A DNA stretch of 64,000 bases from Thalassia testudinum (GCA_037157565.1 JAZHRO010000039.1:45012001-45076000), one strand, 5' to 3'; positions 26,001 to 41,000 are shown, counted from the stretch's first letter. Program-made: numbers and translations. Notes: generated by a model from the sequence alone, not told the origin.

Positions 26001-29000
26001 GTTCCTAAAATTTCAACTAGTAGAGGGCAAGCCAGTTAGTGAACAGGCACACAAATTTTTGTTGTTTCTACAAAGGTTGGCAGATGCAAACATGAAATTG
26101 CCTGAAAATTTTTAGGTAATGTTGATCATTGAGAAATTTCCCTTTTCCTGGGAAGGTTTTGGAATGTCTAAAACATAGGAAGGGGAATTTCTCTCTGGAT
26201 GATCTCATGGATGTAATTGCCATAGAAGAGGAGCATAGGAAATAAAAACCCATAGTGCCTATTGAGATTTTGGCTAACTTGAATGTAATGACCTCAAAGG
26301 GCAAGGATATAGTTGAAAGAAATGAAGCATCTTATTCATAAAGAAAATCCTATATCTCTTTTATAGAGAGAGGTGAGGGGAAAATATTACAAGACTTCAA
26401 ATAAAAATAAAATTGACATAAACACTCTCATAACATAACGTAACACTCCCCTTCAAGCTAGAGCATATACATCAATCATGTTCAACTTGTTTCTACACTT
26501 CTCAAACAAGAGATGAGACAAGGGCTTGGCGAACATGTCTGCAACGAAGCTAAATGGGAAGTGCAAAGTAGACCTTATTGAATTAGGCTTCTAGTATAGT
26601 GGCAATCTAGCTCCACATGCTTTGTCCGTTTATGAAATATAGGGTTATTAGCTATATATGTGGCAACTTTGTTATCACAGTACATTTCCATAGGCTCTTC
26701 AATAGCAACATGGAGATCCTCAATAACAATCGTATCCAGATCATCACAGCAGGAGTATGTGACATAGCACGATACTCAGATTCAGCACTGAAACGTGACA
26801 CCACGCTCTGCTTCTTGCTCGTCCATGTTACCCGATTTCCTGCAACAAAGGTATAGAAACCTGTGGTGGACCTCTTGTCCCCAATATCACCTATGTAGTC
26901 AGCATCAGAGTACCCAACAACAGTCATAGGAGCTCCTATCTGGCAAAGAAGTCCACAGCCTAGAGCCTCCTTGATATACCTCAACACCTGCATTATTGCC
27001 TGCCAATGCTCATCTATAAGCCTGTCTAGAAATTAACTCAACTTGTCCATTGCAAGATTAATATCTGACCTAGTGATAGATAGAGCAATTTTTCTACAAG
27101 CTGCCTATACGCCTTCTTATCCATCAGTCGAACAGACTCATCAAATAGGTGAACCTTTGGATCCATAGGGATATTTGCTCCCTTAGACCCAAGCATGCTA
27201 GCCTCCTGAAGAATATCCAAAGCATACTTCCTCTGGTACATCACAATCCCCTGATTGCTTGTGGCAATCTCAATACCAAGGAAGTACCTGAGTCTCCCTA
27301 GATGCTTCATCACAAACTGCTGTGCCAAATACTCCTTAACCTAGGATATACCAGCCATGTCATCACCTGTGAGAATAAGATCATCTACATACACAAGTAG
27401 AGCCACAACATCCCCACTAGTCTTTCTAACAAACAAAGAATGGTTAGATGAAGACCTCTGTAATCCAATCACTGGCAATGCTTCTAATAATTGCTGGAAC
27501 TATCCTTTGGGATTCTGTTTAAGGCCATAGATTGCCTTACGTAGTCTGCACGCGCACTCTCCCTAAGCCTTGAATCCTAGAGGTTACTACATATATGTCT
27601 TCTCCTGAAGATCTTTATAAAGAAAAGCATTTTTGATATCTAGTTGATTAAGTGTTCAACTAGAGTCCGCAGCCACAGAAATAAGAATATGAACAATAGA
27701 GAGTCGAGCCACTGGCAAGAAGGTGTCAAAGAAATCTACTCCATAAGTCTGAGTGATTCCTTTGGCCACAAGACGATCCTTGTACCGAGAAATAGACCCA
27801 TCAAGGTTGTCTTTCAAGGCAAAGACCCACCTCGCTTTAACAAAATGTGCACCAAATGATAAAGAAGCAAGCTCCCAGGTGCCCCTGTCACGAAAGGCAA
27901 CCATCTCCTCCTCCATTGCAGCCTTCCAATGTGGATTCATAAGTGTGCTAATAAGATGTAGGTATCTCAGAACTAGACACAACTGTAAATGCATGAAACG
28001 CAGCACTTAGAGAATGAGCAGACACTACACTCCCGGCAACATGGTAATGGGCACATGATCGAGGGGCCTTCCAAATAGCAATAAGCATATCATCATCAGT
28101 ACTAATGGAAATAGGATCTGGAGAAACTTCTACAGGCGAAGCACTCTTAGTGGTCTCAACCTCCACACTTGCTGACGCTGCATCTAAAGGAGCCTCCCTT
28201 GTGCAAGTATCTATACTTGTAGGAATCTCCCAAGTGGAAGTAGCCTCCAGCTTATCAACATTAACCAAAGGAGACTGTGGAATTGACAGAGGAGGCTTTC
28301 CCTTGTAAACAACATGTAACTGATAAGTGTGGCCCTTGAAGGTTCTTTCATTTGCTGGTACTAACCTGAATATGCTGGTAGACAACCTAGTAGCAGGAGA
28401 ACTGCTACTATTTAAGAATATACCAAACCATATAGGAGCAACTAGCACAGGAGCATACTGTGGCACATTCTGCACCTGTTTGGCAGCAACAAAAAAATAA
28501 GGTATAGCTTCATGAAAGGTGACATATGATGCACCAAAGTATGCTTGTTGTAGGGGATCAAAACACCAATACCCCTTCTGAATACGAGAGTGTAAGTACC
28601 TCTGTTTTGATGCACCAAAGTTATGCTTTTTGCGAGACTAATATTTCAGGACTTTTTCTCACGGATCAAAGCTTCGATCATGGATCAAGTTAGAAGAATG
28701 TTGATCCGTATCTTAGCATCTTTTATCTTTATTGAGTCTAGAATATTTTGTAAGAAACCTCAAAATAAGTCTCAAACGAATTTTCGCATTTCATATTAAA
28801 AATAAGTTTTTAGGGTTATTGATCGACCAAATAGATTAATTGATCGACCAACTAACTTAATTAATTGATCAAACCAGCTCATTTTAGGAAGATGATAAAT
28901 ACACTTTTGATCGACCATTTAGGTCAATTAATCGACCAATGATTGATCGATCAATTTGATTTCCTTTTCAGGTCGATTTGCTAGTATAAATAAAGATTGT

Positions 29001-32000
29001 ACATAGCCCTTTTAATACACACTCTCAAGTAGAAAAACTACACAAAAGCAAAGAACTTCCCGTGCTTCTCCAAGTGCTTTTGCGCTTTTGTTTTCACGTA
29101 TTTCAAAGCACGACGATTCAAACCTCCATTAAAATTCTTGTTTGACTTTTATTGAGGTTCCATAGGTTCTTTATTGTTCTTTTATATTGTTGCTTTTGAT
29201 TAACGGATCCCAAGTTGTTGGGAGAAATCCGTTATTTGCTTCTCTTCAAGTTTGTAAGAGAATGGATTATTGTAAAGAGGTTGTGCCACCCTCGTTCAAG
29301 TGGTACGTTAGTACATTGATTAGCTTCGCCTAATCGGAAAAATCCTGAACTGATTAGCTTAGGTAATGATTTTCACCTAATTTGGGTTTCCATTATAAAT
29401 CCAGGTGTAATTTGTGCTTGATTCTTTTGTGAATTTATTTTTTATTCAAATTATTTGAGCTATACTTTTCACCCCTCCCCTCTAGTATATTGTTTCGATC
29501 CACAGACACCCTCGGTATTAGAGCTTCGTTGTCCAAAAGATGTCAAAGTCGTCTGTTGACACATATGCAGAGGGACAGTCGGCAGTTCGACCTCCATTAT
29601 TTGATGGAACGAACTACGGATACTGGAAGACTAGGATGCAGATCTTCCTGGAATCAATGGATTTTGAGGTGTGGGATGTCATTGCCTCAAAATACACACG
29701 CCTAAGATTAAGGAGGGAGTGGCAGCAACTCCGGATCAGAAGAAAATGGCAATGCATAATGCGAAGGCCATGAACGTAATCTTCTGCATTCTTTCCAAAG
29801 CGGAGTTCAATCGAGTCTCAACCTACAAGACAGCTTACGAGATCTAGACAATCCTCGAAGTCACGAGGGAACATCAATGATAAAGGAAACTAGAGTTAAT
29901 CTACTAACTCAAAATTATAAGCTTTTCAGGATGAAGGGAGAGTCAATCAAAGAGATGTTCACAAGATTCATAGATATCATAAACTCTCTAAAGAATCTAA
30001 ACTAAAAAATCAAGAACAAAGCCTTGGCGAGGAAGATCCTCCGATCTCTCACCAGCGATTGGGAGACAAGAACAACAACCATACAAGAATCAAAAGATCT
30101 GTATACTCTAAAATTAAATGATCTTATTGGAAGTCTACTGGCTTACGAGATCCAACTCTAACACATGAAGGATCATAAAGATGGAGTTAAGAAGAAGACT
30201 GTGGCGCTGGAAGCCAACCATCAATTGAAAGATTCCTCAAGCGAAGATGAAGAGGAAGACATAGCTCTCCTCTCCAGAAAGTTTAGAAAGTTCCTTAAAA
30301 ATAAGAAGAGATGGAGAAAGAAGAATCTAAAACAAACATCATTATCTCCTACAACTGCAAACGGAAGGGACACATCAAGAAGGATTGTCCACTTCTTAAG
30401 AAAGACTCAGAGAAGAAAAAGAGATTCCCCAGAAAGGATGGGAAGAAAAAGGCTTTTTCAGCAACATGGGATGAGTCAGATTCAAGTTCAGAGGAAGAAG
30501 AGACCTTCGAAAAAGAAGCTCTTCTACGACTTATGGCTCTAAAAGATAAGGTAACCTCCTTTTCACAAGATGAATTATTAGAGGCTTTTTTTAAGATGTA
30601 TCACATAGCTAAATCACTAAAGGTAGAGAATAAAAGCTTAGTAAAAGCCTTAAGAGAAGAGAAAGCACAAAAAGATATGTTTGCTTCACAAAATAAAGAG
30701 TTATCTGCTGAAATTACTTCACTAAAATCACAAATAGATAATCTAAAAGTAGATATAGGGAAAATTCTGCTATTCTCTTAAAAGATCTAGCTAAATTCAC
30801 TAAAGGTAGTAAAATTTGCATAAACTTTTAGGAACACAAACCTAGAGCATCACAAAATTTGGGTTAGGTTATATACCTAAAAATGATCATAAAGCATCTA
30901 GTTCTAACCAAGGAAGGAGAAAGGTAGCTTGCCTAAACAGGCGCCACCAACTAACCACCGTGGACCTAAACAAAAATGGGTACAAAAAACACTTTTGCAA
31001 TCTTGTTTTGTAGGTCGACTATGAAAGGTGGACATATCAAGAAACAAATGGAAACCTGAAGCCACTTTATAGATCCATCAATTCAAGATCTCACAAACGC
31101 AAGCAAATGACAGGATCGAGAAAAAGGAAGGTGGATCATGGATAGCGGATGTTCCAAGCATATGATCGGAGAGGAAGACCTGTTCTTGCAACTCCACCGC
31201 CGAGAAGGTGCTACGGTCACATTTGGGAACAAGGGTCATAGTATTGGTACTGGCCAAATTGGTAACTCCACATCATTTGATAATGTGCATCTAATTAGTG
31301 GATTAAAATACAATCTTCTTAATGCAAATCAAATCTGTGATAAAGGATATAAAATCACTTTCACATCAAATGATTTTAAAATACGAGATAAAGAAACAAA
31401 ATAAATTCTTCTTAAAGGAAACAGATATAAAAGTATCTATACTTTCAACTTCAACAAATGCAACAATCTTAAATATCTTGTCACATCTGACGAAGAAGTA
31501 ATACTTTGGCACAGACGGCTAGGTCATGTTCACATGAGAAACATCAGTAGACTTCTGAAACATGAACTTGTCAAAGGCCTGTCAAAGATCAACTTCAAGA
31601 AAAGCAAAATCTGCGATTCTTGTCAAGTTGGTAAACAAACCAAAAATCCCTTTAAACTAAAAAAGATGGTTAGCACCTCCCGACCCCTGGAGCTACTTCA
31701 CTTAGACTTGTTTGGGCCAATCAAATCCGAAAGCTTAAGCAGGTGCAGATATTATTTAGTCATAATCGATGATTTTTCTAGATTTACTTGGGTATCTTTC
31801 TTAAAAAGTAAGGATTTAACTATTGATGTTTTTAGTAAGCTTGTAAGAAGACTACAAAATGAGAAAGGATCTGAAGTGGTTAAGATTAGAAGTGATCATG
31901 GCGGAGAATTTGAGAATGAATCTTCTTTTGATTTCTATAATCAATATGGGATAAAACATGAATTTGCTTTCCCTAGGGCCGCATCTCAGAATAGTGTAGT

Positions 32001-35000
32001 TGAAAGGAAAAATAGGACCCTGCAAGAGTATGCCTGCACAATGCTGTGCGAGTCAAAGCTGCCTCGATACTTTTGGGCAGAGGATGTAAACACTGCTTGC
32101 TATATCTAAAATAGATCCTTGATTAGACCAATCCTAAACAAAACACCTTTTGAACTCTATCATGTGAGAACACCTAGAATTTCCTATTTCAAGATATTTG
32201 GTTGTAGATGTTTTATACTTAACACTAGGGATAATCTTGATAAATTTGATGCTAAGAGTTCTGAAGGAATCTTCTTAGGTTATTCGACCAGAAGTAAAGC
32301 CTACAATGTTTTCAACAAGAAGAATTCTGTTGTAGAAAACTATGCATGTATCATTTGATGAGACACTAGGTTAGCCTCAATCTTCTGTGAATGATGATGA
32401 TGACCAAATAGAAGATCCTTCAAACATACCAGAGCAAAACATTTCAGATGAATTACCAAAAGATATATCCTATATGAAAGATCATCCAAAAGAATTGGTT
32501 ATAGGAGAACTATCCCAAGGAGTTCAGACTAGATCTTCTTTCAACACTATAGCTTTCACAGTCTTTGTTTCTCAATTGGAACCTAAAAATGTTAAGGAAG
32601 CTTTTTCTGACAATTGTTGGATTATTGCAATGGAAGATAAGTTGGATCAGTTCAAAAGAAATCAAGTATGGAAACTTGTTCCAAAACCTGACTATCAGAC
32701 CATTATAGGAACCAAATGGATATTTAGGAACAAACTGAATGAATCAGAAGTTGTTTGGAACAAAGCTAGACTTGTGGCCGAAGGGTATAATCAAGAAGAA
32801 TGAATAAATTTTAATGAATCATATGCACCTGTAGCTCACCTAGAATCCATTAGAATGTTGCTAGCCTTTGCCACCCACATGGAGTTTAAACTCTTTCAGA
32901 TGGGTGTCAAAAGCACCTTTTTAAACAGGTTTATCAAGGGGGGAGTCTTTGTCAAACAACCTGTAGGTTTTGAAGACGCCAACCATCTAGAATACGTATA
33001 TAAACTAAAATCATTATATGGTCTAAAACAAACTCCACGAGCTTGGTATGACAAATTAAAAACTTATCTAATTGAAAATGAATTTAAAATTGGAAAAATA
33101 GATCCAACCTTATTCACAAGAAAAAAAATGATCTCTTAATAATACAAATTTATGTAGACGAAATCATTTGTGGTGCTACTAATGATTTTTTATGCCAAGA
33201 ATTCGAAAAGGTATTGCAGGATTAGTTTGAGATGAGTATGATAGGAGAACTTCGGTTCTTTTTCGGACTTCAAATTGACCAGCTATCCTCCAAAATTTTC
33301 ATATCTCAAACCAAATACACCACAGAGATCTTGAAGAAATTCTCCATGGACAAGGTAAAAGGAAAAGAAACAACTATGACAGTTTCTACACAGCTAAAAT
33401 CTGATGACATGGGTAAGTCTATAGATCAGAAATTGTATAAAAGCATGATAAGATCTTTATTGTGCTTAACTGCTAGTAGACCTGATATTCTCTTTAGCAC
33501 TTGCTTGTGTGCTCACTTTCAAGTTAACCCTAAAGAAGTACAATTAAATGTTGTTAAAAGAATACTTAGATACTTAAATCGCACACGAGACCTAGGACTT
33601 TTCTATCCGAAGTCAAACACATTGGAACTTTATTCCTTTTGAGATGCTGATATGCAGGTAGCTTTACAGATCGAAAGAGTATTAGAGGAACATGTCAATT
33701 TATCTGAAATTCCCTAATGTCTTGGTTCTTTAGAAAACAACACATTGTTTCACTCTCAGCAATAGAAGCTGAATATGTAGCTGCATCTTTAACATGTTCA
33801 CAACTATTATGGATGAAATAAACTCTAGAAGATTTGGGCCTATCCTACAAGAATAACAAAATACTTTGTAACACTAGTGCCATAAATCCATCTAAAAATC
33901 ATGTTCAACACTTTAGGACTAAACATATTGATGTTAGGCATCATTTTCTAAGAGATTATATTTTAAAAGGTGAAATAAACTTAGAATTTGTTAAAACAGA
34001 AAATCAATTAGCTGAAATCTTTACAAAACATTTGCCAAAGGAAAGATTTAACCTAATCTGCCTGGGTTTATTTAGGTTAAAAGACCTTAATTGATAATCT
34101 TGATTGCTATGTTTTTAACCTTTGATTGCTATGTTTTTAACCTTTGATTGATCATTTTTTTCAAATTGATCGACCAACATCTTTGATCAATCAAATTCTT
34201 AGGCACGAATTTTCCCTCTAAAAATTTGAGTTTTGATCGATCAACTTAGTTGTTTGATCGACCAATCCAATTGGGAGAGAATTTTTTCCTTCAATCGTTT
34301 GAAGCCTGATTGATCAATTAGCTTCATTGATCAATCATTTTCTATTTTAATCAACCAAAACATTGTTTTGATCGACCAAAACTAGGCGGATTCACTTTTC
34401 GAGATTGCGATCCAAATCACCTCTAATCTCGCCCCTAATCTACTCAACCGAACCTAATCTACTTGATCACCTACCCTAAGTGTTTTTACCTATTTTGTTA
34501 ACCCAAGATTGTATAAAATACCAACGTTTTTACCTCAAAACCTTTTTTTTTAAATTGCATCCTACCCCACAACTTTGGTCCCACATTCAATCATTCCACC
34601 GACAAACTCAACTCCACCAACCCCACCTCTCCTCCGCCATGGTCGATCACCGTCGCAACTCGATGCCGAGCCTCCTCGCGCACCCTCCTCCGTGCGCCCT
34701 CCTCCCTCACCGGTCGTGCTTCACGTCGCCAACAACCACATCGGCTCCCCTTGATCGACCAATCTTTGATCGATCATGGTACACTTTAACCTTAGATTAA
34801 ATCTGTTTCTTTTGGATTTTTTTTTTAGTATTAGATGTGTTATGAATGGATCAGTCGATATTCTTACTTAATCTTGTGATTGCTTGTTAAATCTTGAAGT
34901 ATTAGTGAGCTTATCACTCATGGAAACACCCTTTTTTCACGTCTGTTTGCTTTTGGTCGACCAAAATACGATTTTTTAGAATCGTGGCTGAGTTGCTTTT

Positions 35001-38000
35001 GATCGACCAATTTTGCTTAATTGATCGACCAACGTGTTTTTGCTAATCTGTTATGGCTCCAAAACGTGCACGTGCCTCTGCTTCTCGTGATGACACTTTT
35101 GACCGCTTTTTCATCACTGAGGTCGCTCACGAACGTTTTTCCATTCTAGCCAAGTTTTTCCCGCATGTTGGTAGATCGGTTGATTCTACCTACTTCGAGT
35201 CTCTTTCCCGGAATCCGCGAAAAATTTGCATATCACCAGATTTTACAACTTTTTGAGCGAAACTTTTATGCGGGTTCCAAGAATAACCGCATACCCAATG
35301 TTGATCCCATGGCTTGTCACCTAGTTTATAGCAATATGAACATAGGTGAGGGCTTCAACATGGAGTTGACCTCGAACGTCTATGGCATAGAGGTTCTGGT
35401 CAATGCAGGCATGATTTCTGAGATTCTTGGTTGTCTATTTGTTGGGCCTACTTTTCTGGAGCTTCACCAACAGACACAGATGGATGCTATTAGGGAGACC
35501 CTTCTCACTCCCTCTCACTATGACTTGGGCGATCCTACCAAGTCTCTTTATTTCCGTCGTCTTTCACGATTTCTTAATCATGTCTTTCTTTGGAATTTTG
35601 TCTAAATCCACTTCATTTGAGAATTGCTCTGGCATTGTGCTCATTACCCTTTATGCTTTTCTTAAGAACAAGCGGTTCAATTGGAACCACTTAATTCTCT
35701 ATTTGATGAGCAAGTAGCCCACCAATTCCTTTCAGATTGGGACACTTCTTTCTCATATCTTCCTACATTTTAGTGTTCCAATGAATATAAATCATAAACA
35801 ATTTATTACAAGAGTCTCCATATTTTATAAGCTCACTTATACAAAGATGGAGCAAGCTCAAGGAGCCTGTGGTGAGGATGCAGCCCAGGAGCACCAGCCT
35901 CAGGAGTCCTCAATAGTACCTCCTTTCCCGCCACACGAACACTTCATTGCGACTTGTCCTCCTCCAGTGCGACCCTCTCCGTCCTACCAGTAGGAGTAGG
36001 GCCTTTTGGACAGACCACTTACTGACATGGATTACGTCAGCATTTAGGATGTGACTGATGGCATTTCATTATGATGCACAAACAGAGACTAATATGGTGA
36101 TGATGAGACATGGGCATCATGTATCCGAATACCTGAATGCTCAAGGCTAGTTTTTTAATAGACTTGGAAAGTCTATTCATGAGATTCAACAGCAGCTTCA
36201 CAAACCTCCTCATCCTTGCCAATCTACTACCGTGTCTCCACCAACAACACCTCCTTCAGCAGTAGACCAACAGGTGACACCTCCTCGTCGGACATCTAGG
36301 CAGCTGACACCCAGATCGTCAATTCAAAGATGCCTATGTCTTAGCCAGCCTGCTTCTTCAGAGCAATCTGACTCGATAGATCTCGAGTTAGACACCAACC
36401 TCCAGAGCACGATGGATGCATTCTTGGCATCTTTTAGACAAGTAGCTTTAGCTTAGTTTTTGTTTTGATTAGCTTTATGGTTTGTAAAATTTTATATTTC
36501 TTGCGGGCTATTTTTTTTACTATGCTTATTTGAACTCATTTATATTGTTTTATATGCATTATCTCTCTACTAAATATTTCTCTCTTAAATTGCATGTTGA
36601 AATTATTACTGCTTCATTTACATGCTTAAGGGGGAGAATAGAAATTAACAGCAGCATGTTTTACTTTTTACTGAAGCAAAAAGGAGATATTATGCATAAC
36701 TATTTGAATTCCTATTTCTATACATAATTATAATTTTGTTGTCATCAAAGTACCGCTGTTTTGATGTAGCAAAATTATGCTATTTGTGAGACTAATATTT
36801 CTGGACTTTTTCTCACGGATCAAAGCTTCGATCATGGATCAAATTAGAAGAATGCAGGTTCGTATCTCAGTGTCTTTTATCTTCATTGAATCTAGAATGT
36901 TTTGTAAGGAACCTCAAAATAAGTCTCAAACGGATTTTCACACTTCATATTAAAAACAAGTTTTTAGGGTTATTAATCAACCAAATAGATTAATTGATCG
37001 ACCAACCAACTTAATTAATCGATCAAACCAGCCCATTTTAGGAAGTTGATAAATACACTTTTCATCGGCCATTTAGGTTAATTAATCAACCAATGATTGA
37101 TCGATCAAATAACTAGATTGATGGATCAAACCTCATTTTGATCGACCAATCTATCTTAATTGATCGACAAATTTGATTTCCTTTTCAGGTTGATTTGCTA
37201 GTACAAATAGAGATCGTACGTAGCCCTTTTAACACTCTTAAATCGAAAAACTACTCAAAAGCAAAGAGCTTCTCGTGCTTCTCCAATTTGAAATTCTGGT
37301 TTGATTTTTATTGAGGTTACATAGGTTATTTATTGTTCTTTTATATTATTGCTTTTGATTAACGAATCCCAAGTTGTTGGGAGAAATCCGTTATTGTTAT
37401 GTACTTCTTTTCAGGTTAGTAAAAGGAAGGATCATTGTAAAGAGGTGTCACCCTCGTTCAAGTGGTACGTTAGTAGATTGACTAGCTTAGCCTAGTCGGA
37501 AAAATCCTAAGCTGAGAGGCTTAGGTAGTGGTTTTCATTTAGTTTGGGTTTCCATTATAAATCCAGGTGTAATCTGAGCTTGATTCTTTTGTTGATTTAT
37601 TTTTTATTCTAGTTATTTGAGCGATACTATTCACCGTCCCCTCTAGTATACTATTTCGATCCACAGACACCCTCAGAGAGTAGCCAAGAAACACACACTT
37701 GACTACTCTAGGTGCTAATTTATCTCTGCCAGGTCTAAGAAGATGTACAAAAGCCACACACCCAAATGTCTTGGGTGGATCATTAAACAGCTCTGCATCT
37801 GGATATAACACTTACCATGGTACCTGCTTATAAATCATTGAGGAGGGCAACCTATTACTAAGATAGCAGGCTGTGAGAACTGAATCTCCCAAATAATTAT
37901 GCTGTACACTATTATGAATAAGGAGAGTTCTGGCCAAATCTAGAATGTGTCTGTGCTTCCTCTTTTCAATGTGGCTCTATTGAGAGGTGTGGGGACAGGA

Positions 38001-41000
38001 GGTTTGATGAATCATGCCATGCAAATCATAGAAATCTACCAGTCGGCGAGTACAAAACTCCAATGCATTATCAGATCTGACAGTCTTGATGCAAACATCA
38101 AACTGATTATTTATCGTCAACACAAACTTCTCAATAAGGGGATCCACTTTAGACTTGTTCTTCATGAGAAATAACCAAGACAATAAGAAAAAATCATCAA
38201 CCACAATCAAATAATACCGATGTCCTTGTTTATCAGGAGTCCTATTGGGACCCCAAACATTAAGATGCACCAACTAAACACATGGAGACGTACATGGTCC
38301 AGTAGTAGCTGAAAAGGAAGATCTATGGTGCATCACAAGAAAGTTGTGTAGTTGAGGACACATGTGAAATAAGTCTGCATAATTTGTCCAGAGATGGATG
38401 GCCCAACTATTTATGCCACTGTAGAGCAATACCTGAAGTTGAAGTCGTCTGACAAGTAGCAGCCATAGGACCCTGAGCAAGTCGATAGACACCTCCCTCT
38501 TCATATCCACTATTAATTGTCTTCCCTGTCATTTAGTCTTCGAAAATGCATCCAAGCTCATCAAAGATAACACAACAATTCATTTGCTTGATAATTTCAC
38601 TGATAGAAAGCAAATTCATAGACAGATTCGGAATCAACAAGACACAGATAAGCTGCATTGATGGGGTAACATTAATTACCCCCTGACCAACAATAGGAAC
38701 ATGTCTCCCATCAATCACCTGTACAGTGCGACCTTAAGAAACAGCTTGGATCTGCCCAAAACATTGTGGATTACCAGATAGATGATTGGAGGCACCCGAG
38801 TCAATCAACCACGTCATACCAGTGGTTGAAGAAGAGTCACCCACGGCGGCTCCCAGCACAATCTTTAACTGAGAAGAAGTTCCCATGTCTACAAAATCAC
38901 TGCCCAAATCTGATTTCTCCTCCTCAAGGACCTACAGATCTTATTTTAATGCAACATAGGGGAATACACACCCCAAAACTCCTTTAATAACACATACAAC
39001 ACAAAGTAGATATCACAGAGGGGAATACACACCCTAAAACTGAATTATAAGGGGAATACACATCCCGTAATCTGCACACATGCAGTCCAAAAATCAATTA
39101 ACACTTCAAAGGGGAATATATACCTCACATGATCATCAACAAACCAAGGAATACACACCTTAAATCTAATAGATAAGATCTGAAAATACCATCAAATCAC
39201 CTTCTCGGAAGACTCGTCTTTACTACTCCATCAACTACAATCCAAAGGTCTTCCAATCAGACAAAGGGTAGAGATGTGCCCTCTCTCTGCTGCCAAACAC
39301 CAACAGCGAGAGAGAGAGAGCACAAAAAATCAACGGCTAGGGCCTGGGTGGCGATAGGGGGTGGCTTGGGCAACAGCCTACGACGGTGGCGGTCTGCCTG
39401 CTGTTGCCACCGCTGCCAATGGTGGTAGAGAGAAGGGGGGCTGACGATGGGGGTTAGGGTTGTTTTGGTAGAGTGCTCAACTTGGCTCTGATACCAAGTT
39501 GAAGGACAAAGTGTCTTATTCATAAAGAAAACCCTACACCTCATTTATAGAGAGGGGGAAAATATTGCTGGGCTCCAAATAGAAATAAAAATGACATGAA
39601 CATCCTCATAACATAACGTAACTGATAGCAAGGGGAAAAGTAAAAAGATCATGGCCAAATTGAAAATCCATAAAAAGTCCAAAGAGTACCGTGGGCAAAT
39701 TGATCATTGGAAGAATGGAGGCAAATCCACATGTCAACATGATTACTGAGGGAGGTAGGCTCGGCGAGGGGTATGTCTCAACTCTCAACACTATTAGTGA
39801 GTCAAATGAGTGGCTCATTGGCACAAGGGCAAATGTGATAGGTTCATGATGATGAGTAGGTCTATAGCCAAAGTGCATGGGCTCAGGAGAGTCATGCTAA
39901 GGTTCTCCTCTAGATGAGTATGGACACTATGTAGGGTGCCACACATTCCAGAAATAAAGAATGTCATGTTTGGATCCTTGTTAATTAGAGAGGGTTTCGA
40001 GTTAGATTTCAAATATAATAAAGTTTTCTTTCCGAGACATGGGACTTTTTTTGGTAAAGGTTATTTGGTGGAATATGATCTTTTACTCGAAATAAGATGT
40101 GACACTGAATGTTCTAATAATAATTCTATTATTTGTTATTTTGGTTTTGTTCTTCGTGTTGTTTCGAATATTGAATTGTCTTGGCCATGTGAATTTCAAT
40201 TTTGATGAAATTGAAAGTGATACCTAATCATACCATAGACAAATTTAGAAAATGTGAAATTTATGTGCAAGCAGAACAACCTAGAAAATCCCTTCAATTG
40301 GTGAATAGGGATGTAGAGATTCTAGAGTTAGTGCACATTGACATCTGTGAATTTGGTGGTGTGATGTTCGGAGACGGTAGGAGATATTTTGTCACCTTTA
40401 TAGATGATAGCTACATTTATTTGCTTAAAACTAAAGATGAGCCTTGGAAAGGTTCTTATTTTTAAGAGTGAAGTTGAAACACAAACGATTAAGACTCTTA
40501 AATGGTTAAGGTCGGATAGGGAAGAAGAGTGCACTTCTAACCAATTTGATGTACAATGCAAACTCTTTGGCATAGTTCATGAGGTTACCGCACCATACTC
40601 TCCGCAATCCAGTGGAGTGGCAAAACAGAAAAATATGACCTTAACAAATATGGTCAACGTACTCCTACAAAGTTCAGGATTACCATCCTATATGTAAAGG
40701 GAGGCTTTGATTATGGCTTGTCGTACTCTGAATAGAGTTCCCTATAAACATAAGGATAGTAGTCCATATGAATTGTAGATAAATAGGAAACAAAATCTTG
40801 AAGTGTGCGTTTGTCTCACTAAGGTGTTGGTCCTAGAACACAAAAGAAAGAAATTTGGCTCATAGATAGTTGATGTGGTCTTCTTGGGTTATATGGAAAA
40901 TAACATGCCTATAGGTGCTTAGTAATTAAGTTTAACACCATGGTTGAACTCTCTAATGGCACTTTCTTTGAGGATGTCTTTCCTATGAAGATGGAAATAC

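Larger units (their letters stand above)
28591..37675 (+). mobile_element. Sirevirus-like Copia, nested in Copia A
   Basis: LTRs at 28591-29514 and about 36745-37675. The target duplication GAGAG is perfect (28586-28590, 37676-37680). Removing it restores the Copia A reading ...[14 protein letters not shown] across the junction. The primer site is a decayed GTATTAGAGC at 29515. Gag, protease, integrase, RT and RNase H are followed by an extra 2.6-kb region with an env-like frame and repeated purine tracts, the layout of Sireviruses. By eye the LTRs differ at about 14 of the first 115 bases, less than those of the outer Copia. Stops throughout. Confidence 0.9.
26314..39623 (-). mobile_element. 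Copia element A (minus), nested in outer Copia gag
   Basis: Short LTRs at 26314-26445 and 39500-39623. The complement of the primer site GGCTCTGATACCAAGT (39484-39499) abuts the right LTR and a purine-tract complement CTCCCCTTCAAGC (26446-26458) abuts the left, so it reads right to left. Protease lies at 38718-38533, integrase at 38273-37977 and 37811-37681, RT at 28006-27038 with YVDD intact (27380-27391), RNase H at 26993-26652. Only about 780 bp separate the 5' LTR from protease and no gag is recognisable. The integrase C-terminal region is split by the element at 28591-37675. No clean target duplication was seen (ATAGT left, GATAG right). Confidence 0.87.

Noticed and set aside
26652..38718. 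Pol-like frames in DPE1 intron F as an independent host gene
   Set aside because: Order, strand, flanking LTRs, primer sites and TSDs assign every one to a Copia element.
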